From the NCBI RefSeq assembly GCF_009674765.1, contig NZ_WKKF01000009.1, forward strand, positions 1 to 64,000: a DNA stretch of 64,000 bases, in the 5' to 3' direction. Shown in pieces: positions 17,387 to 26,100 of the stretch. Numbering within the stretch: the stretch's first letter is position 1; each line of letters starts with the position of its first letter. The position numbers and the translations under genes were made by a program. The notes beneath the pieces were generated by a model. It was not told where the DNA came from and searched no databases. It was given only the letters and a program-made list of their open reading frames with translations. This DNA comes from Metabacillus idriensis. GTDB lineage: Bacteria > Bacillota > Bacilli > Bacillales > Bacillaceae.

Positions 17387-17998
17387 ATGGGATTAATAAG
17401 TGTTCAATTAATTAACGATAAGCCAAATATTGATTATCTTTTATTAAATCATAAAGGAAATGAAAGAATTTATAGGATATCTCCTTTTTTAAATCCAGAT
17501 CCGGAGATTTCAAAAAGTATACTAATTGACTTTCTAGATGAAATAGGTCATTTCCCCGTATACTTATATATAGAAGGTTTCCATGATTTAATAGATAAAT
17601 TTCAATATAACAATTTTGACTATAAAATATTTTATGTAAATAATTACCAAAAAAGTGAAAATGATTATATATATAGTCCACCTATCATTAGAATAAAACT
17701 TGCAAATAAGGAAGATTTGCAAAAAGTTATTTCCCAAACATATAACTTAGCAATTGCAAATTTCCCATATATTCTTACTTTTACTGAATTTTTAAATTTT
17801 GATCTTAAAAAGCAGGATTTTTCAGATCAGATAATTGTCCCAAACTTTGATTTTAAAGCGTCGACCTCGTATATTTGGATAGGTTACGATGGATTATTTT
17901 GGGATTTTGTCACAAATCAACCTTTTTATGTAGATTTAAATAATTTCATCAAACAAATCCCTAAAAATTTTAAAATAGGTGAGATAATCACGGACTGA
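17387..17998 (+). CDS. Candidate immunity protein for toxin 1
   Basis: The 203-aa product has no signal peptide, is acidic and rich in Asn, Ile, Phe and Tyr, and matches no family I recognise. Position is the evidence: it starts 12 nt after the toxin stop codon and is followed by a strong terminator, so it is co-transcribed with the toxin. The in-frame TTG at 17369 and ATG at 17381 are also possible, but AAAGGGG (17374-17380) is best spaced for ATG 17387. Polymorphic toxins are normally followed by a specific inhibitor that acts inside the cell. Base composition is more AT-rich than the RHS body, as expected of exchangeable tip/immunity cassettes. Confidence 0.7.
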   Translation: MGLISVQLINDKPNIDYLLLNHKGNERIYRISPFLNPDPEISKSILIDFLDEIGHFPVYLYIEGFHDLIDKFQYNNFDYKIFYVNNYQKSENDYIYSPPIIRIKLANKEDLQKVISQTYNLAIANFPYILTFTEFLNFDLKKQDFSDQIIVPNFDFKASTSYIWIGYDGLFWDFVTNQPFYVDLNNFIKQIPKNFKIGEIITD

Positions 17999-18031
17999 AA
18001 TAGAAAATGTAAAACTTTAGTTAAAAAATAT

Positions 18032-18074
18032 AAAAAGCCTAACTTTTTCTTTAAAGAGAAAGTTAGGCTTTTTT
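18032..18074 (+). terminator. Rho-independent terminator of toxin/immunity unit 1
   Basis: AAAAAGCCTAACTTT and AAAGTTAGGCTTTTTT form a long stem with a T-run. The 429 nt to the next gene (18075-18503) hold no recognised feature beyond its promoter region. Confidence 0.85.
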
Positions 18075-18503
18075 CATTTTTCTTTATGTAGGTAAAGGAA
18101 ACTCGATAGTATTATCATTTGGTTAATTTTTTTATATTTTTTAATTATTCGCTTAATAAAAACCTAATTAGAATTTTTGTTCATTATAAGTATACCCTTT
18201 TACAACAGTTTAGAGTTCAGGAAATACATGCATGAAATTGTTCGATTAGGGTTGTTCAAGAAAGATGTTCTATAACCGTTCGCAAAAGTACAATTAGATG
18301 ACCCATAGGTTTAGTTTGCATGAACACTTAAAAAAGACGGTTCCCTTAACGTAAATTTGCTAAGCGTACAATATTTCCGAAAAGTTGGAGTACCCCATAA
18401 AGAATTAGAAGTTCAATATCCAATATGTTAATAATACCATTACATTTTACCTGGTAAAAAAGTATAATATAGAAGTCTATTAGGTTATTATTAGGGGGAT
18501 AAT

Positions 18504-19472
18504 ATGAAGAAGTCACTTGCATTATCTGTCTTATTTGCGCTATGCCTTCCATTTGGGATAGCAAGCGCTGCTGAAACACCACCTACTTACCGCATTTCAG
18601 GTATGGACCGCTTTGAAACATCTGCTAAAATTGCCTTTGAGGGCTGGGAGTCTTCAGATGTAGCTGTTCTTGCTACAGGACGCGATTATCCGGATGCACT
18701 TAGTGCAACACCACTTGCTTACAAACATGATGCACCACTATTGTTAACAGATAAACATACATTAACAAAGAGTGTTGCTGCTGAACTGAAAGAGTTGGGT
18801 GTAACGAAAGTTTACCTAATTGGGGGTACTGGTGTTATTTCTGCAGAGGTTGAGAAAGAACTAAAAGCAATTGGAGTTAAGACGATTACAAGAATTGCTG
18901 GAACTGACCGCTACGGTACTTCTGTTAAAATAGCTAAAGAAGTCGGCATTACAGATAGCATTGTAGTAGCATCAGGCGAAAACTATCCAGATGCGCTCTC
19001 TATTGCACCGCTTGCTGCTATTGGGCAATACCCGATTTTACTAACAAGAAGTGCTGATCTTCCTGGATCAGTTAAAACCTATTTGAAATCGTTGAATACT
19101 AAGGGAGCACTTGTTGCAGGTGGCAATTCAGTTGTTTCGGACAATGTACTAAAATCTCTTCCAGACCCATTAAGGCTTGGAGGATCGACCCGATATTCAA
19201 CAAATAGCCAAATTATTGATTTTGGAGTCGAAAATGGCTACTTTGATATGGATTATCCTTTTGTTGTAACAGGCACAAACTTCCCAGATGCTCTACCAGC
19301 ATCTGCACTTGCAGCTTCATGGTTTAACGGCGTTATCTTAACAGATCCTGTTGAACCTAAAAATGTAACGAAAGAAACTGTAAAAGGTTATGCAGATCTA
19401 GTTGAGGAATATCAAATTATCGGTGGAGAAAAGGCGCTACCTAACGGAACGGTTGAGAAACTGTTCCAATAA
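18504..19472 (+). CDS. Cell-wall-binding repeat 2 (CWB2) protein
   Basis: The 322-aa product has a signal peptide (MKKSLALSVLFALCLPFG, then IASAAE) followed by three CWB2 repeats of about 95 residues. Each has the pattern RhxGxDRYxTS ... ATGxxYPDALS ... PILL ... VYLIGG. The starts RISGMDRFETSA, RIAGTDRYGTSV and RLGGSTRYSTNS are visible. CWB2 modules anchor proteins to anionic wall polymers. Here nothing but the repeats is present, so the protein may be a pure wall-surface component or may hold an unrecognised function. GGGGG lies ahead of the ATG. It stands alone between toxin unit 1 and the PIG-L gene, with a strong terminator downstream. Confidence 0.9.
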   Translation: MKKSLALSVLFALCLPFGIASAAETPPTYRISGMDRFETSAKIAFEGWESSDVAVLATGRDYPDALSATPLAYKHDAPLLLTDKHTLTKSVAAELKELGVTKVYLIGGTGVISAEVEKELKAIGVKTITRIAGTDRYGTSVKIAKEVGITDSIVVASGENYPDALSIAPLAAIGQYPILLTRSADLPGSVKTYLKSLNTKGALVAGGNSVVSDNVLKSLPDPLRLGGSTRYSTNSQIIDFGVENGYFDMDYPFVVTGTNFPDALPASALAASWFNGVILTDPVEPKNVTKETVKGYADLVEEYQIIGGEKALPNGTVEKLFQ

Positions 19473-19482
19473 TGAAGAGTGA

Positions 19483-19519
19483 TTTTGAGGCCCTGATACA
19501 AAGTATCAGGGCCTCAAAA
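19483..19519. terminator. Perfect bidirectional terminator
   Basis: TTTTGAGGCCCTGATAC (19483-19499) and its exact complement (19503-19519) flank a 3-nt loop, giving a T- or A-run on each side. Confidence 0.85.
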
Positions 19520-19677
19520 CGTAAATTCTATTTTGTTCAGCAAATTGTCCGTTTAATGGATTAAGAGATGATATATTAGGAAGTAATACAAATGCAAGTA
19601 GAACTGAACTATTCTATCTACATGCTTTTATTACAAATGAATTAATTTGATTGGATTAGGAAGCTCTTCAGGCAGTT

Positions 19678-20430
19678 TTAATCAATGTAGTTCGGTAAAT
19701 GATAAAGACTTTTTGGATTCTTTTCTAGGTTGATAAATAAAGGACTAGCTGATTTCCAACCAATTGCATACGATCCTAACCGTGGATAGTAAGTTTTGTA
19801 TGCTTTAATTCCATTCATCAGTTCTTCCTTGTATGATTCCTTGTAGGGCTCTTCAATACCCTTTGTTTCATACTTCCCATAGTTAATATAAAATTTTACG
19901 TCTTTATTTAATCTCTCTTCGTTGTATAATTCATTTAGCGCTTCTCCAGCAACTCTATGATCATTGTGAAGATCATAATAGCTATATGCTCTATGTACAG
20001 CGTTAGGATATAAATTTTCATAGTCCATTATGATCTTTCTCATATCTTCCTTTGTAACCTTGCTATCAGGTATGTTAAGATAGTGAATATTTTTGCTCAA
20101 AACACCCAAGGCCTTAGTTGATCTTCGAAACTCTCTATCTCTTTTCTCGCCGAATTCCTCTGGAGTCATCTTCAATTGATTTAATACACTTGAACCTTGT
20201 CCATCCGTATATAGAACCACTATCACATTGTATCCTACCTCAAGGTGATGAAGGATCCCAACGCCCATAGATAATAATTCGTCATCTTGATGAGGTACAT
20301 AGAAAATAGCAGTTGGTTTTCCGTCTGTGTTTCCTTGAATTCGAGTCTTTTCCCGTGCCTGTACTTGTACAGCTAATGCCATTGAAAAGACAAATACCAT
20401 TAATAGCATAATAGAAACATATTTACTCAT
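19678..20430 (-). CDS. Secreted PIG-L (LmbE-like) deacetylase
   Basis: Starting at ATG 20430 (GAGGAGA 6 nt upstream), the 250-aa protein has a signal peptide (MSKYVSIMLLMVFVFSMALA, then VQVQA). A PIG-L domain follows. The zinc motif PHQDDELL near residue 49 corresponds to PHPDDE, and a second metal ligand is expected in YDLHNDHRVAG near residue 160. Family members remove acetyl groups from N-acetylglucosamine-type sugars, e.g. in bacillithiol or glycan metabolism. Export suggests action on a wall or extracellular sugar. The frame is open 99 nt further upstream, but that extension has no ribosome site and would bury the signal peptide. It is convergent with the CWB2 gene. Confidence 0.85.
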   Translation of the reverse strand: MSKYVSIMLLMVFVFSMALAVQVQAREKTRIQGNTDGKPTAIFYVPHQDDELLSMGVGILHHLEVGYNVIVVLYTDGQGSSVLNQLKMTPEEFGEKRDREFRRSTKALGVLSKNIHYLNIPDSKVTKEDMRKIIMDYENLYPNAVHRAYSYYDLHNDHRVAGEALNELYNEERLNKDVKFYINYGKYETKGIEEPYKESYKEELMNGIKAYKTYYPRLGSYAIGWKSASPLFINLEKNPKSLYHLPNYID

Positions 20431-20868
20431 TTTATTCTCCTCATGTCGCCGCCGATGGTTGGTTTGAAGAGAAATTCTTATTATAACTATTTTATTAAAA
20501 AAACATTTTTTAAATAAAAATTCCTTCACCTTCTAACCCCTTAATAAGTTAACCACAATTAATGTGATACTTTCAATAATGAATTTTTGCCAATGTCATT
20601 TTAATATTTGCTAATATGAATCAATTAAATCCCAGAATAATAAAGATGTTTACTTTTAAATAATTACAAGCAGTGATAAGGAGTCTGACGAGAGTGACTA
20701 TTTTAAAACTAAGTTATTTCAGAGTCGTAAGCACCTTTATTTAAAAGATAAAATAAACAACCCAAAATAGCTCCTAGAATTAGTTTGTTAATTATCGGAA
20801 GTAATTGTAACTTAGTATGAAAATATGTTATAAATTTGTAATGATTTGATATTTGAGAGGAGAACACC

Positions 20869-21537
20869 ATGTACCAAGTTCGAATACTAGAAGGCTTACT
20901 CAACCCAATTACACATTTTGAAAAGCTGCATCAATCAGAAAAAGTAAAAGGGCTTTCGCTTAGAATAGCCACACTGATTGGATTAAGTCTGTTCCTTGCA
21001 GCAGGCAGCGCTTATTTAGGCATACATACGGAAGAAATTATGAAATTGATGGATACGATTGGAAGGGAGAAGCTGGAATTCGCTAAGCTCTTATTTGGAA
21101 TTGGCGGGCTTTTATCAGGGCTGCTATCCCCTGTGTTTACTATTCTATTTTTTACGTTAGTATATAGAGTGTTTTTTTATGATATTGGGTGGATAAAGCT
21201 TTTTACTATTGGATTGTTTCCGGCATTTCTTTTATTCATAGAAAAAGTGCTGAACTTTCCGCTATTCTATTTTTTGGGCATCGATTCTGAATCCTCTCCA
21301 TTCGGTTTTGGAGTTCTTATTCAGTTGATTTCTGAACAGGCATTCCTTGTGAATGCGCTGAGTCATATCACGATTTTTATAATATGGAGTGCCTGGATCC
21401 AAATTATAGCTCTTAAGAAGATGTCGGATAAAATGATGAAATCAATCGTAGGCATTGTGATATTTGCCTATTTTATCTATATATTGGTCACAGCTTCATT
21501 TGTTTTATTGACGCAAAACCTGGGAATTTCGCTGTAG
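20869..21537 (+). CDS. YIP1-family membrane protein
   Basis: The 222-aa product starts with the family's N-terminal amphipathic segment (ILEGLLNPITHFEKL). About five membrane helices follow (near residues 37-55, 80-105, 115-135, 155-180 and 190-215), as in bacterial YIP1/Yip1-like proteins. These are often encoded with membrane-fusion or ABC exporter parts. AGAGGAGAA lies 6-7 nt before the ATG. The next gene starts 8 nt after its stop, so the two form an operon. It probably works with that adaptor in envelope transport or assembly. No ATPase is encoded with them here. Confidence 0.75.
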   Translation: MYQVRILEGLLNPITHFEKLHQSEKVKGLSLRIATLIGLSLFLAAGSAYLGIHTEEIMKLMDTIGREKLEFAKLLFGIGGLLSGLLSPVFTILFFTLVYRVFFYDIGWIKLFTIGLFPAFLLFIEKVLNFPLFYFLGIDSESSPFGFGVLIQLISEQAFLVNALSHITIFIIWSAWIQIIALKKMSDKMMKSIVGIVIFAYFIYILVTASFVLLTQNLGISL

Positions 21538-21545
21538 GGGGACAT

Positions 21546-22799
21546 ATGAAAAAGCAAACGTTAATCGGTATCATTACTACTATAAGTCTAGTATTCGTCA
21601 TTATAAATGTAAGCATCATCTTGAACAAAGATCACATAAAGCGTTCAAAAGCATTAAATTCGTATTCCAATACTGAAAGCGGAGACTTAAAAAAACTGCT
21701 TTCTACTAAAGGTGTAGTGATTCCTTCCACACATTATTCGATTCAATATGATAAAACGTTAGGTACGATTAATGAAGTGATGGTGTCTGAGGGAGATGCG
21801 ATTTTGGCAGGGGACATTCTAATTAAATATCAAACTGGCCACATTGAAGCTGAAATTGAGGGGCTAGAACAGCAGATCAGCAGATTGACTGAACGGCTGA
21901 GTTCAGCTGAATCTGATTTGTCTTCTCTAGAGCAGCAGCTGAGTGAGGCGCAGTTTGACTCCAACCCTGATCTCTTTGATGCTGAAAATAATAATGATAA
22001 TAGTGAGAATGAAAATAGTAATAGTGAAGAAGTGATAAACATTCAAATTGGCGACAAACAGGATCAAATTGAGGATCTCAATTTGCAGGTGGACGTGGTG
22101 AATCAGAAAATCACCCAGCTGCAGGGGGAGAAAGCGAAATATACGATTACCAGCAAGATGGATGGAACTGTAACTGATATAAATCAATATGCACAAAATG
22201 AAAATGACACCGTAGTCTCAATTAATTCGAACCAGCCTTATCTCATTGAAGGAAAGCTTTCAGAAAAACAAGCGGTCAAAGTGAAAGAGGGACAAAAAGT
22301 AATCGCATCCGTAAACGTTTTGCCTGATCTGAAAAAAGAGGGTACTGTAAAAGAATTGAAAATGGATCCAATCGGAGTGCCATCCGTTGAAGAAAAAGAA
22401 AGCTTTTATCCATTTCGAGCTGAAATGATCGAAGCTGACGAAACCTGGCATCACGGCTATCACATCAGTCTTGATATCGTTCTTGATGAGCGAAATGGAG
22501 TTGTTGTCATACCTGATTCCGTTATTCAAAAAAAGGCAGGAAAAACCTATGTTTATGTTGTTAAAAATGGAAGACTGGAAAAAAGAGAAATAAATCTTGG
22601 ACTAGAGGTAAATAACCGAAATGAGGTGCTGCAAGGATTAGAACAAGGTGAGAGAATCGTCAGCCATCCAACAAAAGATTTAAAAGATAAGATGGAGATA
22701 TTCATGCCGATTAATCATCGTTATGTTGAGAAGAAAACACTGAAAACATTTACTAGTGAACAGAGAATTCGGCTTGTTTTAAGAGGGATTATTCATTAG
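21546..22799 (+). CDS. HlyD/RND-type efflux adaptor (membrane fusion protein)
   Basis: The 417-aa protein has one N-terminal membrane anchor (residues about 7-27). A lipoyl/biotinyl-like half-motif (GTINEVMVSEGDAILAGDIL) precedes a long coiled coil (IEGLEQQISRLTERLSSAES onward). An Asn/Glu-rich linker (about 140-160) interrupts the hairpin, and the second lipoyl half is YTITSKMDGTVTDINQYA. The beta-barrel and membrane-proximal parts follow (VVVIPDSVIQKKAGKTYVYV). Such adaptors join a transporter to the cell exterior. In Gram-positives they usually pair with MacB-like ABC proteins, which are absent here. GGGGG just upstream of the ATG is the ribosome site. Confidence 0.82.
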   Translation: MKKQTLIGIITTISLVFVIINVSIILNKDHIKRSKALNSYSNTESGDLKKLLSTKGVVIPSTHYSIQYDKTLGTINEVMVSEGDAILAGDILIKYQTGHIEAEIEGLEQQISRLTERLSSAESDLSSLEQQLSEAQFDSNPDLFDAENNNDNSENENSNSEEVINIQIGDKQDQIEDLNLQVDVVNQKITQLQGEKAKYTITSKMDGTVTDINQYAQNENDTVVSINSNQPYLIEGKLSEKQAVKVKEGQKVIASVNVLPDLKKEGTVKELKMDPIGVPSVEEKESFYPFRAEMIEADETWHHGYHISLDIVLDERNGVVVIPDSVIQKKAGKTYVYVVKNGRLEKREINLGLEVNNRNEVLQGLEQGERIVSHPTKDLKDKMEIFMPINHRYVEKKTLKTFTSEQRIRLVLRGIIH

Positions 22800-22885
22800 G
22801 CATAAATAGATAAAAAGAATCATGAATAAATATAATTAGATGTGTACCCTTTGGGTAATTTGTTATAACTATATACATTGTACGC

Positions 22886-22914
22886 GAGACCTAATGTTAA
22901 CTAGGTCTCTTTTT
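22886..22914 (+). terminator. Rho-independent terminator
   Basis: GAGACCTA (22886-22893) and TAGGTCTC (22902-22909) are complementary and followed by TTTTTC. It closes the YIP1/adaptor operon. The 232 nt up to the next gene show only AT-rich promoter-like sequence. Confidence 0.75.
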
Positions 22915-23146
22915 CTTTTATATTTGAATATTCCATATAATTTTAATGGGTGAAATTAGTATAATTTCATATTTTTATAGAAAATTTATAGATTAATATC
23001 ACATAACTTCTAATTAATGTTTATTTAATTCCACTTTATTCTATATGTCGCTTTTTGTCGAATGATAGTTATGTGATTTAATAGTCCTAGCGATTAAAAT
23101 CATCTAGAAGTGAAAATTTCACTATATAAAAAAAGGGAGCAAGTCG

Positions 23147-26100
23147 ATGAAGAAAACGAAAAGGGCCTCAAAGATTATTATTCAGCTCATGGTATTTGTT
23201 TTACTGTTTACATCTGTTGATGTAACAGTTTTTTCGAAAACAAATGATCAAGTAGTTGAAAATACAGAAAAAGCAGAAAAGAGTAAGGCGTCACAGGACG
23301 ATAAGAAAAGTGTAAAGATAACTAAAGAGAGAAATGAGGAACTGAGGACTGAGATTCCTTCTCTTCGTACCGAAACAGCTAAAGTTTATGAAAATCCAGA
23401 TGGTACTCTTACATCAGAAATTATGTTAGAACCGATTCATTATAAAGATGGAAAAGAGTGGAAGGAGATTGATAATACAGTCGTGCCTTCCTCTAGTGGA
23501 ACAGAAGTTGAAAATAAACAAAACAACTTTAAGGTAAAGTTCCCTAAGAATCCTGTCAAAAAAGGGTATACTCAGTTATTTTCTTATAAAGTTCTAAACA
23601 ATGAGATCCTTTTTGGCATCGATCAAGTAGGGGAGAGTGCAAAAGAACATACAAAACCTCAAAATGTTCAACTCAATAGCAGTGAAAATCAAGTGAGTTA
23701 TAAAGACCTCTTTAAAGACGTTGATTTTGACTATGTCGTAGATGGTTCAAAGGTTAAAGAGAATATAGTGTTGAAATCCTACCAAGGAAAAAACACTTTT
23801 GACTTTCACATTAAAGGGAAAAATATTTCCGCTAAGAAACGAGCAGACGGGCTCATCGAGTTTTCTGAATCTAAAACAGGTAAGTTCTTGTTTGTGATTC
23901 AACGGCCTTATATGTTTGATTCAAGTGGTGAAAAAGGTTCTGAAGGAGCATTAACCCATAACGTCACTCAAGATATTACACAAGTCAATGACGGATATGT
24001 TCTGACTGTTACAGCAGATGAAAACTACTTAAAAGATCCAAAACGGGTTTTCCCGGTAACCATCGATCCTTGGATTGATGTATTTGATGCAAAGGATACA
24101 TATGTATCTGATAAAAACCCAACAACAAACACAAGTAATGAAACATTAATCTATGTTGGGAATGATGCTGCTAGAGGAAAAACAAGATCTTTATTAAAGT
24201 GGACTTTGCCTACCATTTCAAATGCCGTTGTAACAGGTGGAGAAATTGGACTTAGGCAATACAGTTCATATTCAGATGAAACTGTCTATGCACATAAGTT
24301 ACTTGCACCATATGTTCCAACAACCGTGACATGGAACACACAGCCAAATTATGATAAAACACCTGCCCAATTCAGAAGCAATTTTGAATGGGGGAAATAT
24401 AATTACTTTCCTATCGATGATATGGTGAAAGAATGGAACGCTAATTCTTCATCTAACCATGGTGTCATGCTAAAATATTCCGATGCGACGGAAGGGACCT
24501 CGGGAAGGAAGGCATTTCACTCACAAGAAAGTGTTGAACACACCGAAACAACGTTCACAAAACCTAAGCTTGTCGTTTATTACCGTGCGAAAGAATTACT
24601 TGGTATTACGGATTATTGGGAATATACCCCTGATTTATTCCAGGGCGAAGGGACAGCAGTTGTAAATGTCATAAATGGAAATATGGTCTATGACATTGGA
24701 TTACTATCACTCCCAGGAAAAACATCAGCATTTGATTTAAAAATGGTATATAACAGTCGTTCTACCTATCAAGATGCCTATGGTTATGGTTGGACGTTTA
24801 ATGCTGGGCGAAGGCTGATTCCTTCTCTTGATAAAAAGATCGTAGAGTATATTGACGAAGAAGGAACAAGACTACATTTTGGAAAACAGCAGCACGACAG
24901 TGCAACTTCATATACTCCACCTGAAGGAGTCTTTTTAGAGTTAAACAGCACAAGTGATGGTGGATATACCATCAAGGAAACCGATGAATCGGTTCTTACG
25001 TTTGATTCTTTAGGGCGAAATACTAAAATCGTCGATGAAAAAGGCAACACCATCCTGTATACCTATGATGGGACGTCTAATCGCATCACGAAAATTAGTG
25101 AGCGATATGGTACGGAAACAACAGGAAGAGATCTGGTGTTAACGTACAATGCATCTGGACTTTTGGAGAAAATCGTTGATTTTAAAGGAACAGCCACAAC
25201 GATCCTTTATAACAATCTTAATGGAAAAAGCAGATTGGAAAGCATTACCTACGCTTCCAACCGGACAGAAAAGAAGAAAATTACATTCACTTACAATGAT
25301 GCGAGTCAACTCGTAGGGGTTGAGGATGCGAATGGCAATAAAGGGTCTGTGGAATACGATGTTTCTAATCGAGTGCAAAAAATCATTGATCCAAGATCTG
25401 CAGACATCTTTGCGCAACTATCCTATCCTTCCGTAACAGAAACGATCTTTACGGATGCGAAAAATCTTAAAACCTATTATAAAAATAGTGGAATCGATAA
25501 TCAAACCGTAAATGTTATCGAAAAAAGTGAAGATTACCAAGGACCTACTCAAGCGACAACGCAATATGAATGGAAGAAAAACAGTATTGTAAAAGAGGTA
25601 GAACCTAATAAAGTGACAGGTGCTCCAGATCCTTCAATTGCGAATACAGCGACTTATGATGAAAAAGGGAATTTGACGAGCTCCCAATCACCAAATAACT
25701 TATCTACCGATAGTACGTACGATAGCAAATCTAATATCACAAAGGATACTGAGAACGGAACTACGTATGAATATGTCTACGATTCAAAGAGTAATCTCAT
25801 TTCAACCTCGGACCATTACCGCGTCGTGGATTATAATGACTATGATAAATATGGGAATGACGTGATGTCGGTATCAGGTACACGTATTACCCATAACCGT
25901 ATCCAAAACTCCAACTTTGAAGGTGTTGCGACCAACGGAGAAGCTGAAAGCTGGAGCCGACGCTCGATCGGAACTTATCAGGTTGATGGCAGTACAGCCA
26001 AACATGGAAAAAAATCAGCAAAAATCACCCTTTCTGCATCAGACAGTGCAGGGTACTTTACCCAAACCATCCCTGTGCAAAAGGATGAACCAAGCAAGTA

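Noticed and set aside
20431-20529. N-terminal extension of the PIG-L gene
   Set aside because: It lacks a ribosome site and would place 33 residues ahead of a clear signal peptide.
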